A program made the position numbers and the translations under genes. The notes beneath the pieces were generated by a model that saw nothing but the letters and a program-made list of their open reading frames with translations, did no database searches and had not been told where the DNA came from. From Odoribacter sp. AF15-53 (GTDB taxonomy: Bacteria; Bacteroidota; Bacteroidia; Bacteroidales; Marinifilaceae): a DNA stretch of 64,000 nt. This document shows positions 20,097 to 29,689 of this stretch, piece after piece. How positions within the stretch are numbered: position 1 is the stretch's first letter; each line of letters begins with the position of its first letter. Location of the stretch: NCBI RefSeq assembly GCF_003479425.1, contig NZ_QUHC01000002.1, positions 372,001 through 436,000 on the forward strand, read 5' to 3'.

Positions 20097-21326
20097 ATGA
20101 AGCCGTATACAATACTTACTTTAATAATGCTCTTAACAGGAAGCCTGAAACATGTATGTGCCCAAGAGCATCAACACGAAATAGACTCCGTCAATCATAT
20201 TGTATTATATTTCAAAATTGACGAAGCTATTTTGGACAGCACGTATATGGGCAACTGCGAATCCCTAAAAAAACTGGATATCTTCATCAAGAAAGAACTA
20301 ATCATATCCTGCTTGGATTCAATCACCATTGTTGCCACCTCTTCCCCCGACGGGAACGAGAAGTATAACCTAGACTTGTCTCAAAAAAGAGCCGAGAGTG
20401 TTAAGGCTTATATCACGGAAAAATATCCCATGATTAAAAACGAACTTGTTCGGGCACGATATACAGGAGAGAATTGGACTGATTTCGAACGTATGATTAA
20501 AACAGATAAAAACGTCCCATACCAAGAAAAATTAATTCAAATCATAAATTTAAATCGCGAAAATGGGGCAAAGAAATGGTTAATTAAAACACTAGCAAAG
20601 GGAGAACCTTGGTACTATATCAAAAAAAATATCCTGCCACGACTACGCACAGGCGCCCTCTGTATAATTTATTATAAACGAGAACTCATCAAAAAGGAGA
20701 TCAAAGAGGAGATAACGGAAGAAAAAGTGATTACCACACCTCAAGAACCAGAGGCACCCGTTTTACCCGTAATCATCACGAAACCTTTATTCGCAATTAA
20801 AACAAATCTACTCAACGATGCTCTTTCAGCTGCAAACTTAGAACTAGAAATTCCCATCGGGAAACAATGGTCCGTGGCCGCTGAAGGAATCTTCCCGTGG
20901 TGGAAATCCTCACATGCAGATTGGACTATGCAGCTATTGGCGGGACACGCTAGCGTAAAATACTGGCTCGGCAACCGAAAAATAAAAGAAGTCCTCACAG
21001 GATGGAACATCGGCTTGTACGGTGGTGCGGGAAAATACGATTTACAATTTTTTGCCGAGGACGGGGAACAAGGAGATTTCTTCGATGCAGGCCTCCAAGC
21101 TGCTTACGCTCATAAAATCGGCAAACACTTTCACATGGAATATAGTCTCGGTATGGGATATTTACAAAGAAATTGCAAGAAATATGATAACGAATACGAT
21201 ACGATGTACGGGGATATAAAAGTTTTTAGATACCCGTGGGAAATAAAGAAGAAACAATGGGTAGGTCCCACATTCGCAAAGATTTCTCTCGTATGGTTGC
21301 TAAATAAAAAATCAGTAAAAAAATAA
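20097..21326 (+). CDS. DUF3575 outer-membrane protein with OmpA-like N-terminal domain (fimbrial locus)
   Basis: 409 residues from the ATG at 20097, after which a signal peptide is clear (MKPYTILTLIMLLTG to CAQ). A longer frame from a TTG at 20061 begins inside the right palindrome of segment A and is unlikely. The first part carries an OmpA/peptidoglycan-like motif (DGNEKYNLDLSQKRAESVKA). A Pro/Glu linker follows near 220-240, then the DUF3575 barrel (FAIKTNLLNDALSAANLELE and WVGPTFAKISLVWLL at the end). This is the usual first gene of Bacteroidales fimbrial operons and may anchor or assemble the fimbria. Confidence 0.88.
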   Translation: MKPYTILTLIMLLTGSLKHVCAQEHQHEIDSVNHIVLYFKIDEAILDSTYMGNCESLKKLDIFIKKELIISCLDSITIVATSSPDGNEKYNLDLSQKRAESVKAYITEKYPMIKNELVRARYTGENWTDFERMIKTDKNVPYQEKLIQIINLNRENGAKKWLIKTLAKGEPWYYIKKNILPRLRTGALCIIYYKRELIKKEIKEEITEEKVITTPQEPEAPVLPVIITKPLFAIKTNLLNDALSAANLELEIPIGKQWSVAAEGIFPWWKSSHADWTMQLLAGHASVKYWLGNRKIKEVLTGWNIGLYGGAGKYDLQFFAEDGEQGDFFDAGLQAAYAHKIGKHFHMEYSLGMGYLQRNCKKYDNEYDTMYGDIKVFRYPWEIKKKQWVGPTFAKISLVWLLNKKSVKK

Positions 21327-21337
21327 GGAGGTGTAAC

Positions 21338-22348
21338 ATGAAAAATATAACATATATCGTAAGTCTTTGTTTCGCACTTGCCTGCACCTCATGTAACAGG
21401 GACAAATTGTATTACGCCACGGAAAAACGAGGATTTATACGCTTGAATATCAACTGGGAACCATCACAATTAGAACCTAACGGGATATCGGCTTACGTGT
21501 TTGACAGCGAAAGCGGGAACTCTGTATGTAAATGCCTGATCAGTAACGATCCGAATACAATAGACATTCCCCTTTATCCGGGAAAATTCGACATCATGGT
21601 TATCAACAATACAGAAGAAGAACTGACAGCGATTGATTTTGTTGACATTGAAAATTTGAACACGTTCAAAGCCGTCATTTCGGCAAACAAAGAGGCGAAA
21701 TATGCGAATCTATCATCACAAGCAGAAGATCATGATTCCTATTTAACGGAATGTGACATCTTAGCCAACGCTCTAGCCAAATCCATCGAGATCAAGCCAA
21801 AAGACATCTATTATTACACGGGAAAACCCGAAAATGGAGTACACGAGATAAACAAAACCATCGAAGTCTCCCCAGAACGGCAAACGGAATTAATCGACAT
21901 CGAGGTAAAAGTAATGAATATTACAGCAGCAGCAGGTGCCCCTCGTTCACACCTAACAGCCATGTGCGAAGGTATCAACCTAGGAAAAACAACAAAATTC
22001 GGACACAATATCACGCACGAATTCGTGTTGAACAACAAACGTGTTGATCCGGATAACTACAAGCTTGCCACCATCACAAAAACACTCGTCACGTTCGGAC
22101 CGGAAAAAATAAATAACCAGTGCATCAATAATCATCAACTAGTCATGTATTTTATTCTTGTGAACGGGGAAACTTACACAGTCTCCCTCGACGTGAAAGA
22201 TTTGCTAGAAACCTCACATGACGGAATACAAACTGTTCACAAAATTCGGGCAGAGATCACGCTCCCGGAAACCATCGGTAACGGTGACGGAGTATTCCAA
22301 CCCGACATTGAAGAGTGGGAAGAAGTCGAAGCCGAATTACCTATTTAA
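21338..22348 (+). CDS. DUF5119-type fimbrial-locus lipoprotein
   Basis: 336 residues with a lipoprotein signal (ALACTSC). A rare strong Shine-Dalgarno (AAGGAGGTG) precedes the ATG. The body is predicted to be all beta: RGFIRLNINWEPS near the start, GISAYVFDSESG, and YPGKFDIMVINNTEEEL. These features match DUF5119 proteins that sit between the DUF3575 gene and the fimbrillins. It may act as an anchor or accessory subunit. It lies 11 bp after the upstream gene, so same operon. Confidence 0.78.
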   Translation: MKNITYIVSLCFALACTSCNRDKLYYATEKRGFIRLNINWEPSQLEPNGISAYVFDSESGNSVCKCLISNDPNTIDIPLYPGKFDIMVINNTEEELTAIDFVDIENLNTFKAVISANKEAKYANLSSQAEDHDSYLTECDILANALAKSIEIKPKDIYYYTGKPENGVHEINKTIEVSPERQTELIDIEVKVMNITAAAGAPRSHLTAMCEGINLGKTTKFGHNITHEFVLNNKRVDPDNYKLATITKTLVTFGPEKINNQCINNHQLVMYFILVNGETYTVSLDVKDLLETSHDGIQTVHKIRAEITLPETIGNGDGVFQPDIEEWEEVEAELPI

Positions 22349-22391
22349 ATTGAAAATAAAACAATCATTCATTTTTTTTAATTTATTGATC

Positions 22392-23477
22392 ATGAAAAAA
22401 AATCTATTGTACATGCTTATCGCGGCAGCCATGATTAGCGGTTGCACGAAAAACGATGTTGTTGACTCGGAGATCAACAAAGACAGCAACCTGATTGGGT
22501 TCTCTACCTACAAAAATATTTCAAGAGGGAATCCGGTGGATAACAACGAGGAATTCTTAACCGCAAACAACACTTTCGGGGTTACGGCTTTTATCAAACA
22601 AGAGGAAACCTTGCAAGAATCCCCTTACATGGGAACGACAACCGAAGGAGTCGTAATCATTTCTGACGGTTCCAAGTGGAACTACAAACAAGCATCAGAT
22701 CAAGCTTACTGGCCAACAAAGGGCGAAATACTTGATTTTTACGCTTATACACCATTAGACAACTCTATCATCACGAATCCCACATTCAATGCCACAAAGG
22801 GTTTAACATTAACTTACACTGTTCCTAACAACGAAACAGCCCAAAAAGATTTAATGTATGCCGTCGCTTTAAATCAACAGAAACCAGAGAACAGTAACAG
22901 TGTAACCATGCCATTCAAACATGCCTTGACACAGGTACATTTCAAAATCGGAACAAGTGCTGAAAATCTGTATGTGGATGTTGCTGAAAACGGTATCCGG
23001 ATTTATAATTTGAAGAGCACGGGAACCCTCACCACTAAAACCGGCCTCGAAACAGAGGTATGGAACAACCTAAGCGGTCAAGCCCAATACTCAGTTATTT
23101 CCCAAGTCGTTTCCGAAGCAGGTTACGAAATGACAGATGACGGTACACAAAAATTCACCTCAATCGGTTCCGCGGATCAAGCCTTGATGCTGTTACCTCA
23201 AAAGATCGAGGCCTGGAGTGAGTCAAATACAACAGGAGCCTATTTAACAATCTCTTGCAAAATCTATCAAAAACTTGCAAATGAAACAAAAATTTATTTA
23301 CACGGTAGTGCCGACACTTATGCAGAAGTAAAGGTCGGAATTTCCAACAACTGGGTCAGAAACCAAAAAATCACTTACAACTTGAACATCGGTGCTACTG
23401 CGGGAGTCTTGACCCCCATCGAATTCGTAACAGAGGTTGAAACGTGGAGCCCTATTGACAAAGAAATTGTGAAATAA
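22392..23477 (+). CDS. Fimbrillin family (Mfa-like) lipoprotein, first of two
   Basis: 361 residues from the ATG at 22392. The longer frame upstream overlaps the previous gene and lacks a signal peptide, whereas this start gives a clean lipobox (AAAMISGC, Cys18). Family features include DKDSN-like linker, GVTAF, WNYKQASDQAYWPTKGEILD followed by FYAYTP, and MPFKHALTQVHFKI, the typical fimbrillin Mfa-like signature. Pre-fimbrillins are lipid-anchored, cleaved by an Arg-specific protease and polymerise by strand exchange. It could be the major or an accessory subunit. Confidence 0.88.
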   Translation: MKKNLLYMLIAAAMISGCTKNDVVDSEINKDSNLIGFSTYKNISRGNPVDNNEEFLTANNTFGVTAFIKQEETLQESPYMGTTTEGVVIISDGSKWNYKQASDQAYWPTKGEILDFYAYTPLDNSIITNPTFNATKGLTLTYTVPNNETAQKDLMYAVALNQQKPENSNSVTMPFKHALTQVHFKIGTSAENLYVDVAENGIRIYNLKSTGTLTTKTGLETEVWNNLSGQAQYSVISQVVSEAGYEMTDDGTQKFTSIGSADQALMLLPQKIEAWSESNTTGAYLTISCKIYQKLANETKIYLHGSADTYAEVKVGISNNWVRNQKITYNLNIGATAGVLTPIEFVTEVETWSPIDKEIVK

Positions 23478-23520
23478 TCCACTTGCTGATGCAACCATAA
23501 TCATAGCCTAACGGCTCACT

Positions 23521-23546
23521 CGTGAGCGGTTGAATGTCCGCTCACG
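23521..23546 (+). other. Intercistronic hairpin between the two fimbrillin genes
   Basis: A perfect 9-bp GC-rich stem (CGTGAGCGG/CCGCTCACG) with an 8-nt loop. GCTCACTCGTGAGC just upstream offers a competing fold. There is no T-tract. It could stabilise the upstream fimbrillin message and so set subunit ratios. Confidence 0.55.
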
Positions 23547-23577
23547 GGTACTAAATACAAACACAAAAAGTCAAACG

Positions 23578-24639
23578 ATGAAAAGAAAAGAATACATTTT
23601 ACTGTCGGCAGCACTATTGATCGCGTTTACATCGTGCGACAAAAGTAGAAACAATCCGGAACTTGTGAAGGAAAACGACAAAATTGATTTCGTCACCACA
23701 CCATTCCACGAATCCTTCATCCAAGCCAATCAAGCCCGGGGAAGCGAGACCGGAAACGATGACATGCAAAATTTCGGGATATACGCTTACTACACAACCG
23801 ACACATTCACCCCGGGGACCAGTTCCCCGAATTTCATGTGTAACACCCGGGTGCAAAAAGCGAATGAACAATGGACTTACGCACCCCTGATGTACTGGCC
23901 CAGTAGCGGTAACTTGTCGTTTTTTGCCTATTCTCCTTACGCAGAAGCCAACGACCTGTACTCCGCATTAACTTCCACGAACACCACGAGCGGTTATCCC
24001 CGGTTAACTTACACCGTTCCGGATGCCATTATAACACAACGGGATTTACTCGTATCGCTTCCCCTGATCGACCAGACGAAAGCCAACACGAATAGCAACG
24101 GGAAATTACCGTTAACATTCAAGCACGCCCTCTCATCCATCGTGTTCAAGGCCAAGATGAGCAGTTCATGCGATTTTCCTGTAAGAGTAACCTCCATCAC
24201 ACTAGGAGATTTCAAACACAAGGCCACCCTCTCTTATGTCAATTCTCCTGAAATATTTTCATGGACAACAACCCAAGATGCGGAGGATAAATCTTACACG
24301 TTAAGCACGAACAACACGGATCCCGGGTTGGAAGACACAGATCTATCAAAGATCACGAACGAATACACGTCCATCACCTCTACCAATTCGCATTTGATGT
24401 TATTGCCACAAGAAATTGACGCATCTGACGAGATTCAAGTCTCCGTCGAATACCGATTTGCAGCCGAGTCTATCCAAACCAGAGTTATAACGGTTTCATT
24501 AAAACAAATCATAAACTCCCTGGAAAGCGGGAAACGCTACTCAATAAACATCCTTGTATCAGCACTGGCAAATATCACATTAACCTGCACGGTAGCTCCG
24601 TGGATCCCAGAAACAGTTAACGTGCCTGAATTTAAATAA
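23578..24639 (+). CDS. Fimbrillin family (Mfa-like) lipoprotein, second of two
   Basis: 353 residues from the ATG at 23578 (MKRKEYILLSAALLIAFTSC, lipobox Cys20). It is parallel to the preceding protein: FGIYAYYTT, WTYAPLMYWPSSGNLSFFAY, YTVPDAIITQRDLLV and LPLTFKHALSSIVFKAKMS. The two are therefore diverged paralogues. An Arg residue early in the mature part (NQARGSE) is a plausible cleavage site for maturation. It lies in the same operon, 100 bp after the first fimbrillin and its hairpin. Confidence 0.88.
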   Translation: MKRKEYILLSAALLIAFTSCDKSRNNPELVKENDKIDFVTTPFHESFIQANQARGSETGNDDMQNFGIYAYYTTDTFTPGTSSPNFMCNTRVQKANEQWTYAPLMYWPSSGNLSFFAYSPYAEANDLYSALTSTNTTSGYPRLTYTVPDAIITQRDLLVSLPLIDQTKANTNSNGKLPLTFKHALSSIVFKAKMSSSCDFPVRVTSITLGDFKHKATLSYVNSPEIFSWTTTQDAEDKSYTLSTNNTDPGLEDTDLSKITNEYTSITSTNSHLMLLPQEIDASDEIQVSVEYRFAAESIQTRVITVSLKQIINSLESGKRYSINILVSALANITLTCTVAPWIPETVNVPEFK

Positions 24640-24647
24640 AAGGAAAT

Positions 24648-27481
24648 ATGAAAAAATATATATACCACGCATGTATCTTGATTCTATTAATAATCGCCTG
24701 TCAAGACGATAAATTCAAAGGTAATGAAAACAATGGAAACGCAACGTTAACGTTGAGATTCAACTCTTCCGGTAATACCATATCGCGAGCCGTGTCGAAC
24801 GATGAAGAGGAACAACTGATCAGCAACGCTTACGTGTTCGTTTTTAATCAAGACGGTAGTAAAGTGTTCGGACAATTTTATGCAAACATATCCCAACCGA
24901 CAACCTTTCAAACTCAAATAAAGGATATCCCTGCCGGAAACGATAAAACAATTGCCGTTGTCGCAAACATCAACACTCCGATTCACGAACTGAACGAGGA
25001 ACAATTGAACAATGTAGCAAACAAAGCAGAATTATTAGCCTTGACCTCTCGCCTGCAAGACAACTTTCTTGAGAGAGGTACCCAATTTTTGATGAGCGGG
25101 ATAAAAGAAGAAACAGATTTAATCGCCAATCAACAGAATGTTATTGACATTCCTTTAGTGCGAACAGACGCCAAAATTCGCTTCAACGTGCAAACAAAAG
25201 AAGGGGTAACTTTCACTCCGCGAGATTGGCAAGTTGCGGTCATACCTCAAAAAGTGAGCGTGTTCCCGAACACCACCCAAGGACAATTTGAATTTGAAAA
25301 TAACTATTTTAACAGTATTTGGAACAACTTTGAAACCTCGTCCACGGGGAAGATCACGTTTGCATTCTACACACCTGAAAACAAGATAAATCCCAGAGAA
25401 GCAATCCCCGCCGAAGGAACATTTGCCGCCCAATACGCCCTGCGCGAGAAACAAAAAAAACACCCAATCCTGATGGCAGTGAAACGAACGGAGATTACCA
25501 ATACGCTGATCAACGGGCAACCTACGTGAAATTAAGAGGGAATATATCTTACGCCATCGCCGGAGGGCAAGAAATTTCAGCAGACGTGACCTACACGATC
25601 CATCTGGGAGGAGTGAATGGTGTGAATGATTACAACAGTCTCAGAAATCATTTTTACACGTACAACGTAACCATTAATAGCGTTGATGACATCATCGTTG
25701 AGGTCAAATCAACAACAGGCGATGAACCTTCTCCCGGAAGCGAAGGAGACGTTGTTATCGCAGAAAAAATCATGAGATTCGATGCCCATAATGAAATTTT
25801 CACGACAACTTTCATGCAAAAGAATATCGACAATTCTCTGACATGGAATGTCTATACCCCTTTCTCCAATGGAGCGGAAAATGAAAATCCCCAAGACTAC
25901 AATTGGATATATTTTAACATTAACACAAAAGGAGGTACTACTTACAGTGGGAATTTTGTACCATATCAAGGAGACAACGAAGTTTACTCGGACACGGAAT
26001 TCAATGCCCCCAACTTCACTCATCCTCTGGATCGTTACATAGCTGACATAAATCAAGGAAAGCAAAAAATGCTAAATATCAAACAACTCGTCAGCATTTT
26101 AAAGGAATGTAAACGTAGATTTTTAAAAGAAGCACCAGGAGAACATTTATTTGACAGTGGAGACAAAATCATATTTACCACCTATCTCAAGGAATATTAC
26201 TACGAGGTGAATCCAGAAAATCCATCCGAAACCGTGGAGAACGGATTATGGAAAAAATTCGTCAACACCCAGGAAAGAGTACTCAATATCTTATCAAACC
26301 TTCAATACAGCAAAGACCAAATGAGTACCATATCCACCGCATTATACTCCATCCGGCAGGCTTCCATTCAAACAATGTACAATAAAGAGGCGACAGAAAA
26401 TTTCACGGCATGGGGTTCCGAAGCCATACAGGATGAAACTCCTCTCCTATTCGAAACAGCACGCACAAAAACGAATCGCACATACAACAACTACTACAAC
26501 GGTCGACAAAACTCCATCAACATGTGGATCGGGGAAAATTCTGTAAGTTGGGCAATCTACATTGATCCCACCACATGGAACATGAAATCAGAATATGAAG
26601 CGGCTAAATATAAATGCATGCGCCTCAATCGCGACATGAACGGGAACGGGCAAATCGATAAAGAAGAGATTCAATGGTACCTGGCCAGCATCAACCAACT
26701 CACAGACTTGTGGATCGGAGAAAATTCTTTTGACCCGCAATCCCGACTATACAAACTCAGCACATGGAAAATCGACAAACAATGGTACGCAAGCAGCACG
26801 ATTCTTAATAAAGATCGCCAATGGGAAAGTAGTATAATAGATCCTATTTATAGTTACAGGGATGATCCCGAAGTATTGTGGTCCTCAGAAGGTTCTTCTG
26901 TCGGAGCATTAAGTGGTACCACCAGAGGCATTAATCACTCAAAAGTTTATTACAGGTGTGTCAGGAACTTGGGATTAGCTAAAAACGCACCGGAAGCAAA
27001 AACCCCCGATGACTTCGTCTCTTACGACGCCCAAAATAGGACAATCACCTTAACAAGACTGGATGCCAAATCATTACGAGGATTCAAAACCGAAGAAGAA
27101 CTATCCGACCACAACGAACGTGATGTCCGTGGATATAACAAACCTTGGAAGGCTTTCGAAATACATAAAAACACATTCGACAACACTCTAACGTGGGAAA
27201 CCGTTAGAGGCCGTTCTCAACCCGGGGGGAAGAATCCGATATGTCCCAATGGATGGAGAGTCCCCAATCAAAGAGAACTGGCACTAATGTATTCCAGAAT
27301 GCCAAGAAACTCGACATCTTGGCCCTTGAAGAATCATTTCTCCAGAAGTAGTTTCAGTTTTAACCCGTCCAACGGTGAACGTGTTGGATTTTCCGTCGAC
27401 AACAATGGAGAAGTATATTATTTGATCAACAATAAAAATACGGATAAGGGAGGTGTTCGTTGTGTAAAAGATATTAACTAA
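24648..27481 (+). pseudogene. DUF4906-type fimbrial tip/accessory protein gene split by a frameshift
   Basis: Frame one (24648-25529, 293 residues) has a lipobox (LLIIAC, Cys18) and a fimbrillin-like start (GNATLTLRFNSSGNTISRAV). It ends ...LINGQPT-stop. Frame two (GTG at 25526 to 27481, 651 residues) continues without a gap in sense: YVKLRGNISYAIAGGQ, as expected after NGQP. Together they give about 943 residues. The C-terminus has a lectin-like/FISUMP pattern (CPNGWRVPNQRELALMYSR, GGVRCVKD). The loss of frame maps to about 25521-25527. Possibilities are a real disabling or phase-variable indel, or a sequencing error. The lipoprotein half alone is probably non-functional. Confidence 0.82.
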
Positions 27482-27497
27482 CAAGGAGAAACAAACC

Positions 27498-27764
27498 ATG
27501 GATAAACGAGAACTAACATCACTAGTTGCCGAACGTACTGGCTTGAAAAAAACAGATGTTTACAAAACCTTACAAGCCACAATCGAATGTATCACACAAG
27601 CATTACAATCTGGACAACGAGTTACCTTCATGGGTTTTGGTGCTTTTTACACCCATGAACGCCCACCCCGAATAAGTTACAACTTATACACGGGAGAACG
27701 TAAACAGATCGGTTCCCGGAAAGTAATTAAATTCAAATCAGCTCTTCCCTCTTCAGGAGAATAA
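27498..27764 (+). CDS. HU-family DNA-binding protein at the end of the fimbrial operon
   Basis: 88 residues, normal HU length. It starts MDKRELTSLVAERTGLKKTD and carries the HU beta-arm region GQRVTFMGFGAFYTHERPPR with the conserved GFG. The ribosome site AAGGAGA is good, and the gene starts 16 bp after the DUF4906 stop, so it is in the same operon. It is followed directly by a terminator. A dedicated histone-like protein here could influence transcription or DNA inversion at the fimbrial switch; that role is an inference. Confidence 0.93.
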   Translation: MDKRELTSLVAERTGLKKTDVYKTLQATIECITQALQSGQRVTFMGFGAFYTHERPPRISYNLYTGERKQIGSRKVIKFKSALPSSGE

Positions 27765-27778
27765 TGCAACCAGAGCAG

Positions 27779-27806
27779 CACCGTCTTAACAGGCGGTGTT
27801 TTTTTT
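27779..27806 (+). terminator. Rho-independent terminator of the fimbrial operon
   Basis: Stem CACCGTC/GGCGGTG (one T-G pair) with loop TTAACA, followed by eight T residues. Confidence 0.92.
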
Positions 27807-27837
27807 ATTTTCATTCCCTTATTACCACATAAAAAGC

Positions 27838-27845
27838 TATCTTCG
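27838..27845 (+). promoter_or_regulatory. Possible -7 box of meaB
   Basis: TATCTTCG differs from TAnnTTTG at one base and lies 21 bp before the meaB ATG. No convincing -33 element was seen. Confidence 0.4.
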
Positions 27846-27866
27846 CGTATATTAATTTAAAACGAT

Positions 27867-28976
27867 ATGCAACAAGATATAGTACATCCTGAAAATGACG
27901 CATGCTATGAAGGATTAGCTGTCAACAAGGGAATCGAACAACCGGATCCCGTGAATCCGGCAATAGCCGAAAGGTTGAAACACCTGAAGAAAAAATCGCT
28001 AAGCACGGACGAATATGTTTCCGGGATATTCCGGGGAGATATCAACATATTAAGCCAAGCGATCACGTTGGTTGAGAGTGCCCGCATTGACCACCAAGCC
28101 ATGGCGCAAGAGGTCATTAATCGCTGTCTGCCCAACACGGGCAAATCGGTACGCATCGGTATCACGGGAGTTCCCGGTGCCGGGAAAAGTACATTCATCG
28201 AGGCTTTCGGGAAATTCCTCACGAACGAGGGACACAAAATCGCCGTGCTAGCCATCGACCCAAGTAGCGAACGCTCCAAGGGAAGTATCCTGGGAGACAA
28301 AACCCGTATGGAAGAACTGGCCTGTGACCCGCTAGCTTACATCCGTCCTTCCCCCTCGGCAGGTTCGCTGGGTGGAGTTGCCCGCAAAACAAGGGAAGCC
28401 ATGCTTCTATGCGAGGCTGCCGGATTTGATATTATATTGATTGAAACAGTCGGTGTAGGACAAAGCGAAACCGCCGTTCACTCCATGGTCGACTTCTTCC
28501 TACTCGTGCAAATCGCAGGAGCCGGGGACGAATTACAAGGGATCAAACGAGGTATCATGGAAATGGCCGACAGCATTATCATCAATAAAGCCGACGGTAA
28601 TAACATTACCCGTGCAGAATTGGCCAAGGTACAACTACAAAATGCACTTCACCTCTTCCCCCCTCACGAATCGGGAGTGGAGCCCAAAGTGATGACTTGT
28701 TCCGCTTATGAAAAGACCGGGATCAAGGACATCTGGGAAAATATATTGCATTACTGTAGCGAAACCCAACAAAATAAGTATTTCGACATCCGCCGCAGCG
28801 AGCAATCCAAATACTGGATGTACGAGACAATCGACGAACAACTCCGTAATCGCTTCTATCAAAGTCAAAAAGAACAAATCAAGCTGGCGGAAGAGAAAGT
28901 TCAAAACAACGAAGAAAGTTCTTTTGCTGCGGCCTTCCGACTTTTGGACAACTATTTCAAGGAAGACACGAAATAA
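27867..28976 (+). CDS. meaB: Methylmalonyl-CoA mutase-associated GTPase MeaB (ArgK family)
   Basis: 369 residues. G-domain motifs: Walker A GVPGAGKSTFIEAFG (about 95-109), IDPSSERSKGSILGDKTRM, ETVGVGQSE (switch) and NKADGNN (base recognition). The C-terminus has charged helices for dimerisation. It loads and protects adenosylcobalamin on methylmalonyl-CoA mutase in the succinate-propionate pathway. The mutase genes are not adjacent here, as the neighbouring DNA is a repeat and an orphan switch. The start at 27867 fits a short leader from the likely promoter. Confidence 0.95.
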   Translation: MQQDIVHPENDACYEGLAVNKGIEQPDPVNPAIAERLKHLKKKSLSTDEYVSGIFRGDINILSQAITLVESARIDHQAMAQEVINRCLPNTGKSVRIGITGVPGAGKSTFIEAFGKFLTNEGHKIAVLAIDPSSERSKGSILGDKTRMEELACDPLAYIRPSPSAGSLGGVARKTREAMLLCEAAGFDIILIETVGVGQSETAVHSMVDFFLLVQIAGAGDELQGIKRGIMEMADSIIINKADGNNITRAELAKVQLQNALHLFPPHESGVEPKVMTCSAYEKTGIKDIWENILHYCSETQQNKYFDIRRSEQSKYWMYETIDEQLRNRFYQSQKEQIKLAEEKVQNNEESSFAAAFRLLDNYFKEDTK

Positions 28977-28992
28977 GAAATTACAACCTCCT

Positions 28993-29026
28993 CTCCCACT
29001 TCCCCTCATGCAAGGGGGAGTGGGAG
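28993..29026. repeat. C-rich/G-rich REP-like palindrome after meaB
   Basis: CTCCCACT plus TCCCC pairs with GGGGG plus AGTGGGAG around a short loop. No T-tract follows. A related palindromic element lies at 54,941-55,030, so this is a dispersed intergenic palindrome that may also act as a weak bidirectional terminator. Confidence 0.6.
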
Positions 29027-29377
29027 GACTCTACACAATTTTAATTGATTTAGAAAAAATATCAACACGGGATTCTACCCCGATTTATGACTCTTCTTAG
29101 ACAATTGCATGACAATTCCTAGACGAGCTAGCCATGAGCTTCGCATTTTAACGGGAACTAAGGAGATGATACCCAACGTTCCAGTCTCTCGTAATTATTT
29201 AATTTACAAACAATTTCACCTCGTAAATGCAAGCATCATGTAAAAATTGATTATTATTTCTCAACGCCCATTCCACACGTTTCATTTAATAATAAATATT
29301 ATTGATACAAATGAATATACCTCGTTTCCGCCAAGAGATCAACACATTACAACATTCTACCAAAAGAAAGAAAAATG

Positions 29378-29546
29378 TTAGAAATCGAACGTTTAATAAT
29401 CGTCATTTCTCCGTTTTCGTAAATAAATGTAACGTGTATTTGAAAAATGCGAGTATTTGATTCTCAGGACAAAAAAATATACGCAAATCGAGGATAAGTT
29501 ATAAAAAAAATGTATTTTTGGCTGTCATTAAACGTTCATTTAATGA
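29378..29546. promoter_or_regulatory. Putative invertible promoter segment B (no evident target gene)
   Basis: Palindromic sites at 29378-29399 and 29525-29546, with centres 147 bp apart. The cores are AA (left) and TT (right), so they match when inverted; GAACGTTTAATRA is shared in inverted orientation. A -7 box lies 4 bp inside the right site and points right. To the right lies only the convergent minus-strand HsdR_N-like gene, and to the left the end of meaB. The rest of the 28,977-29,689 gap has no recognisable gene. The segment may be a relic of a lost surface operon, or may make antisense RNA. Confidence 0.6.
29513..29520 (+). promoter_or_regulatory. -7 box inside segment B, pointing right
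   Basis: TATTTTTG fits TAnnTTTG and sits 4 bp before the right palindrome, the same geometry as in segments C and D. The -33 region is weak. Confidence 0.5.
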
Positions 29547-29630
29547 TCATAATGTGGTAAGATTAGAATCGTCATTTACTGATATATTAAAGTCCGCCTC
29601 AATCATGGTTGCAAATCTGTTTGGGAAGAC

Positions 29631-29675
29631 ACATGTTCATATTCCGGCATCGTCAACACGGTGCCGGGAACATGT
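29631..29675. repeat. Imperfect cruciform-like palindrome
   Basis: ACATGTTC pairs with GAACATGT on the outside, and CCGGCA with TGCCGG on the inside, with a small bulge and a 12-nt loop. There is no T-tract. It lies where transcripts from segment B would meet the 3' end of the opposing gene, so it may be a bidirectional transcription stop. Confidence 0.5.
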
Positions 29676-29689
29676 TCATAAACCTAACA

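Noticed and set aside
22218..22391. Longer frame for the first fimbrillin
   Set aside because: It overlaps the DUF5119 gene by 131 bp and would bury the lipoprotein signal.
25500..25560. Programmed ribosomal frameshift in the DUF4906 gene
   Set aside because: No slippery heptamer, T/A run or downstream pseudoknot-like element was seen at the junction; an indel is simpler.
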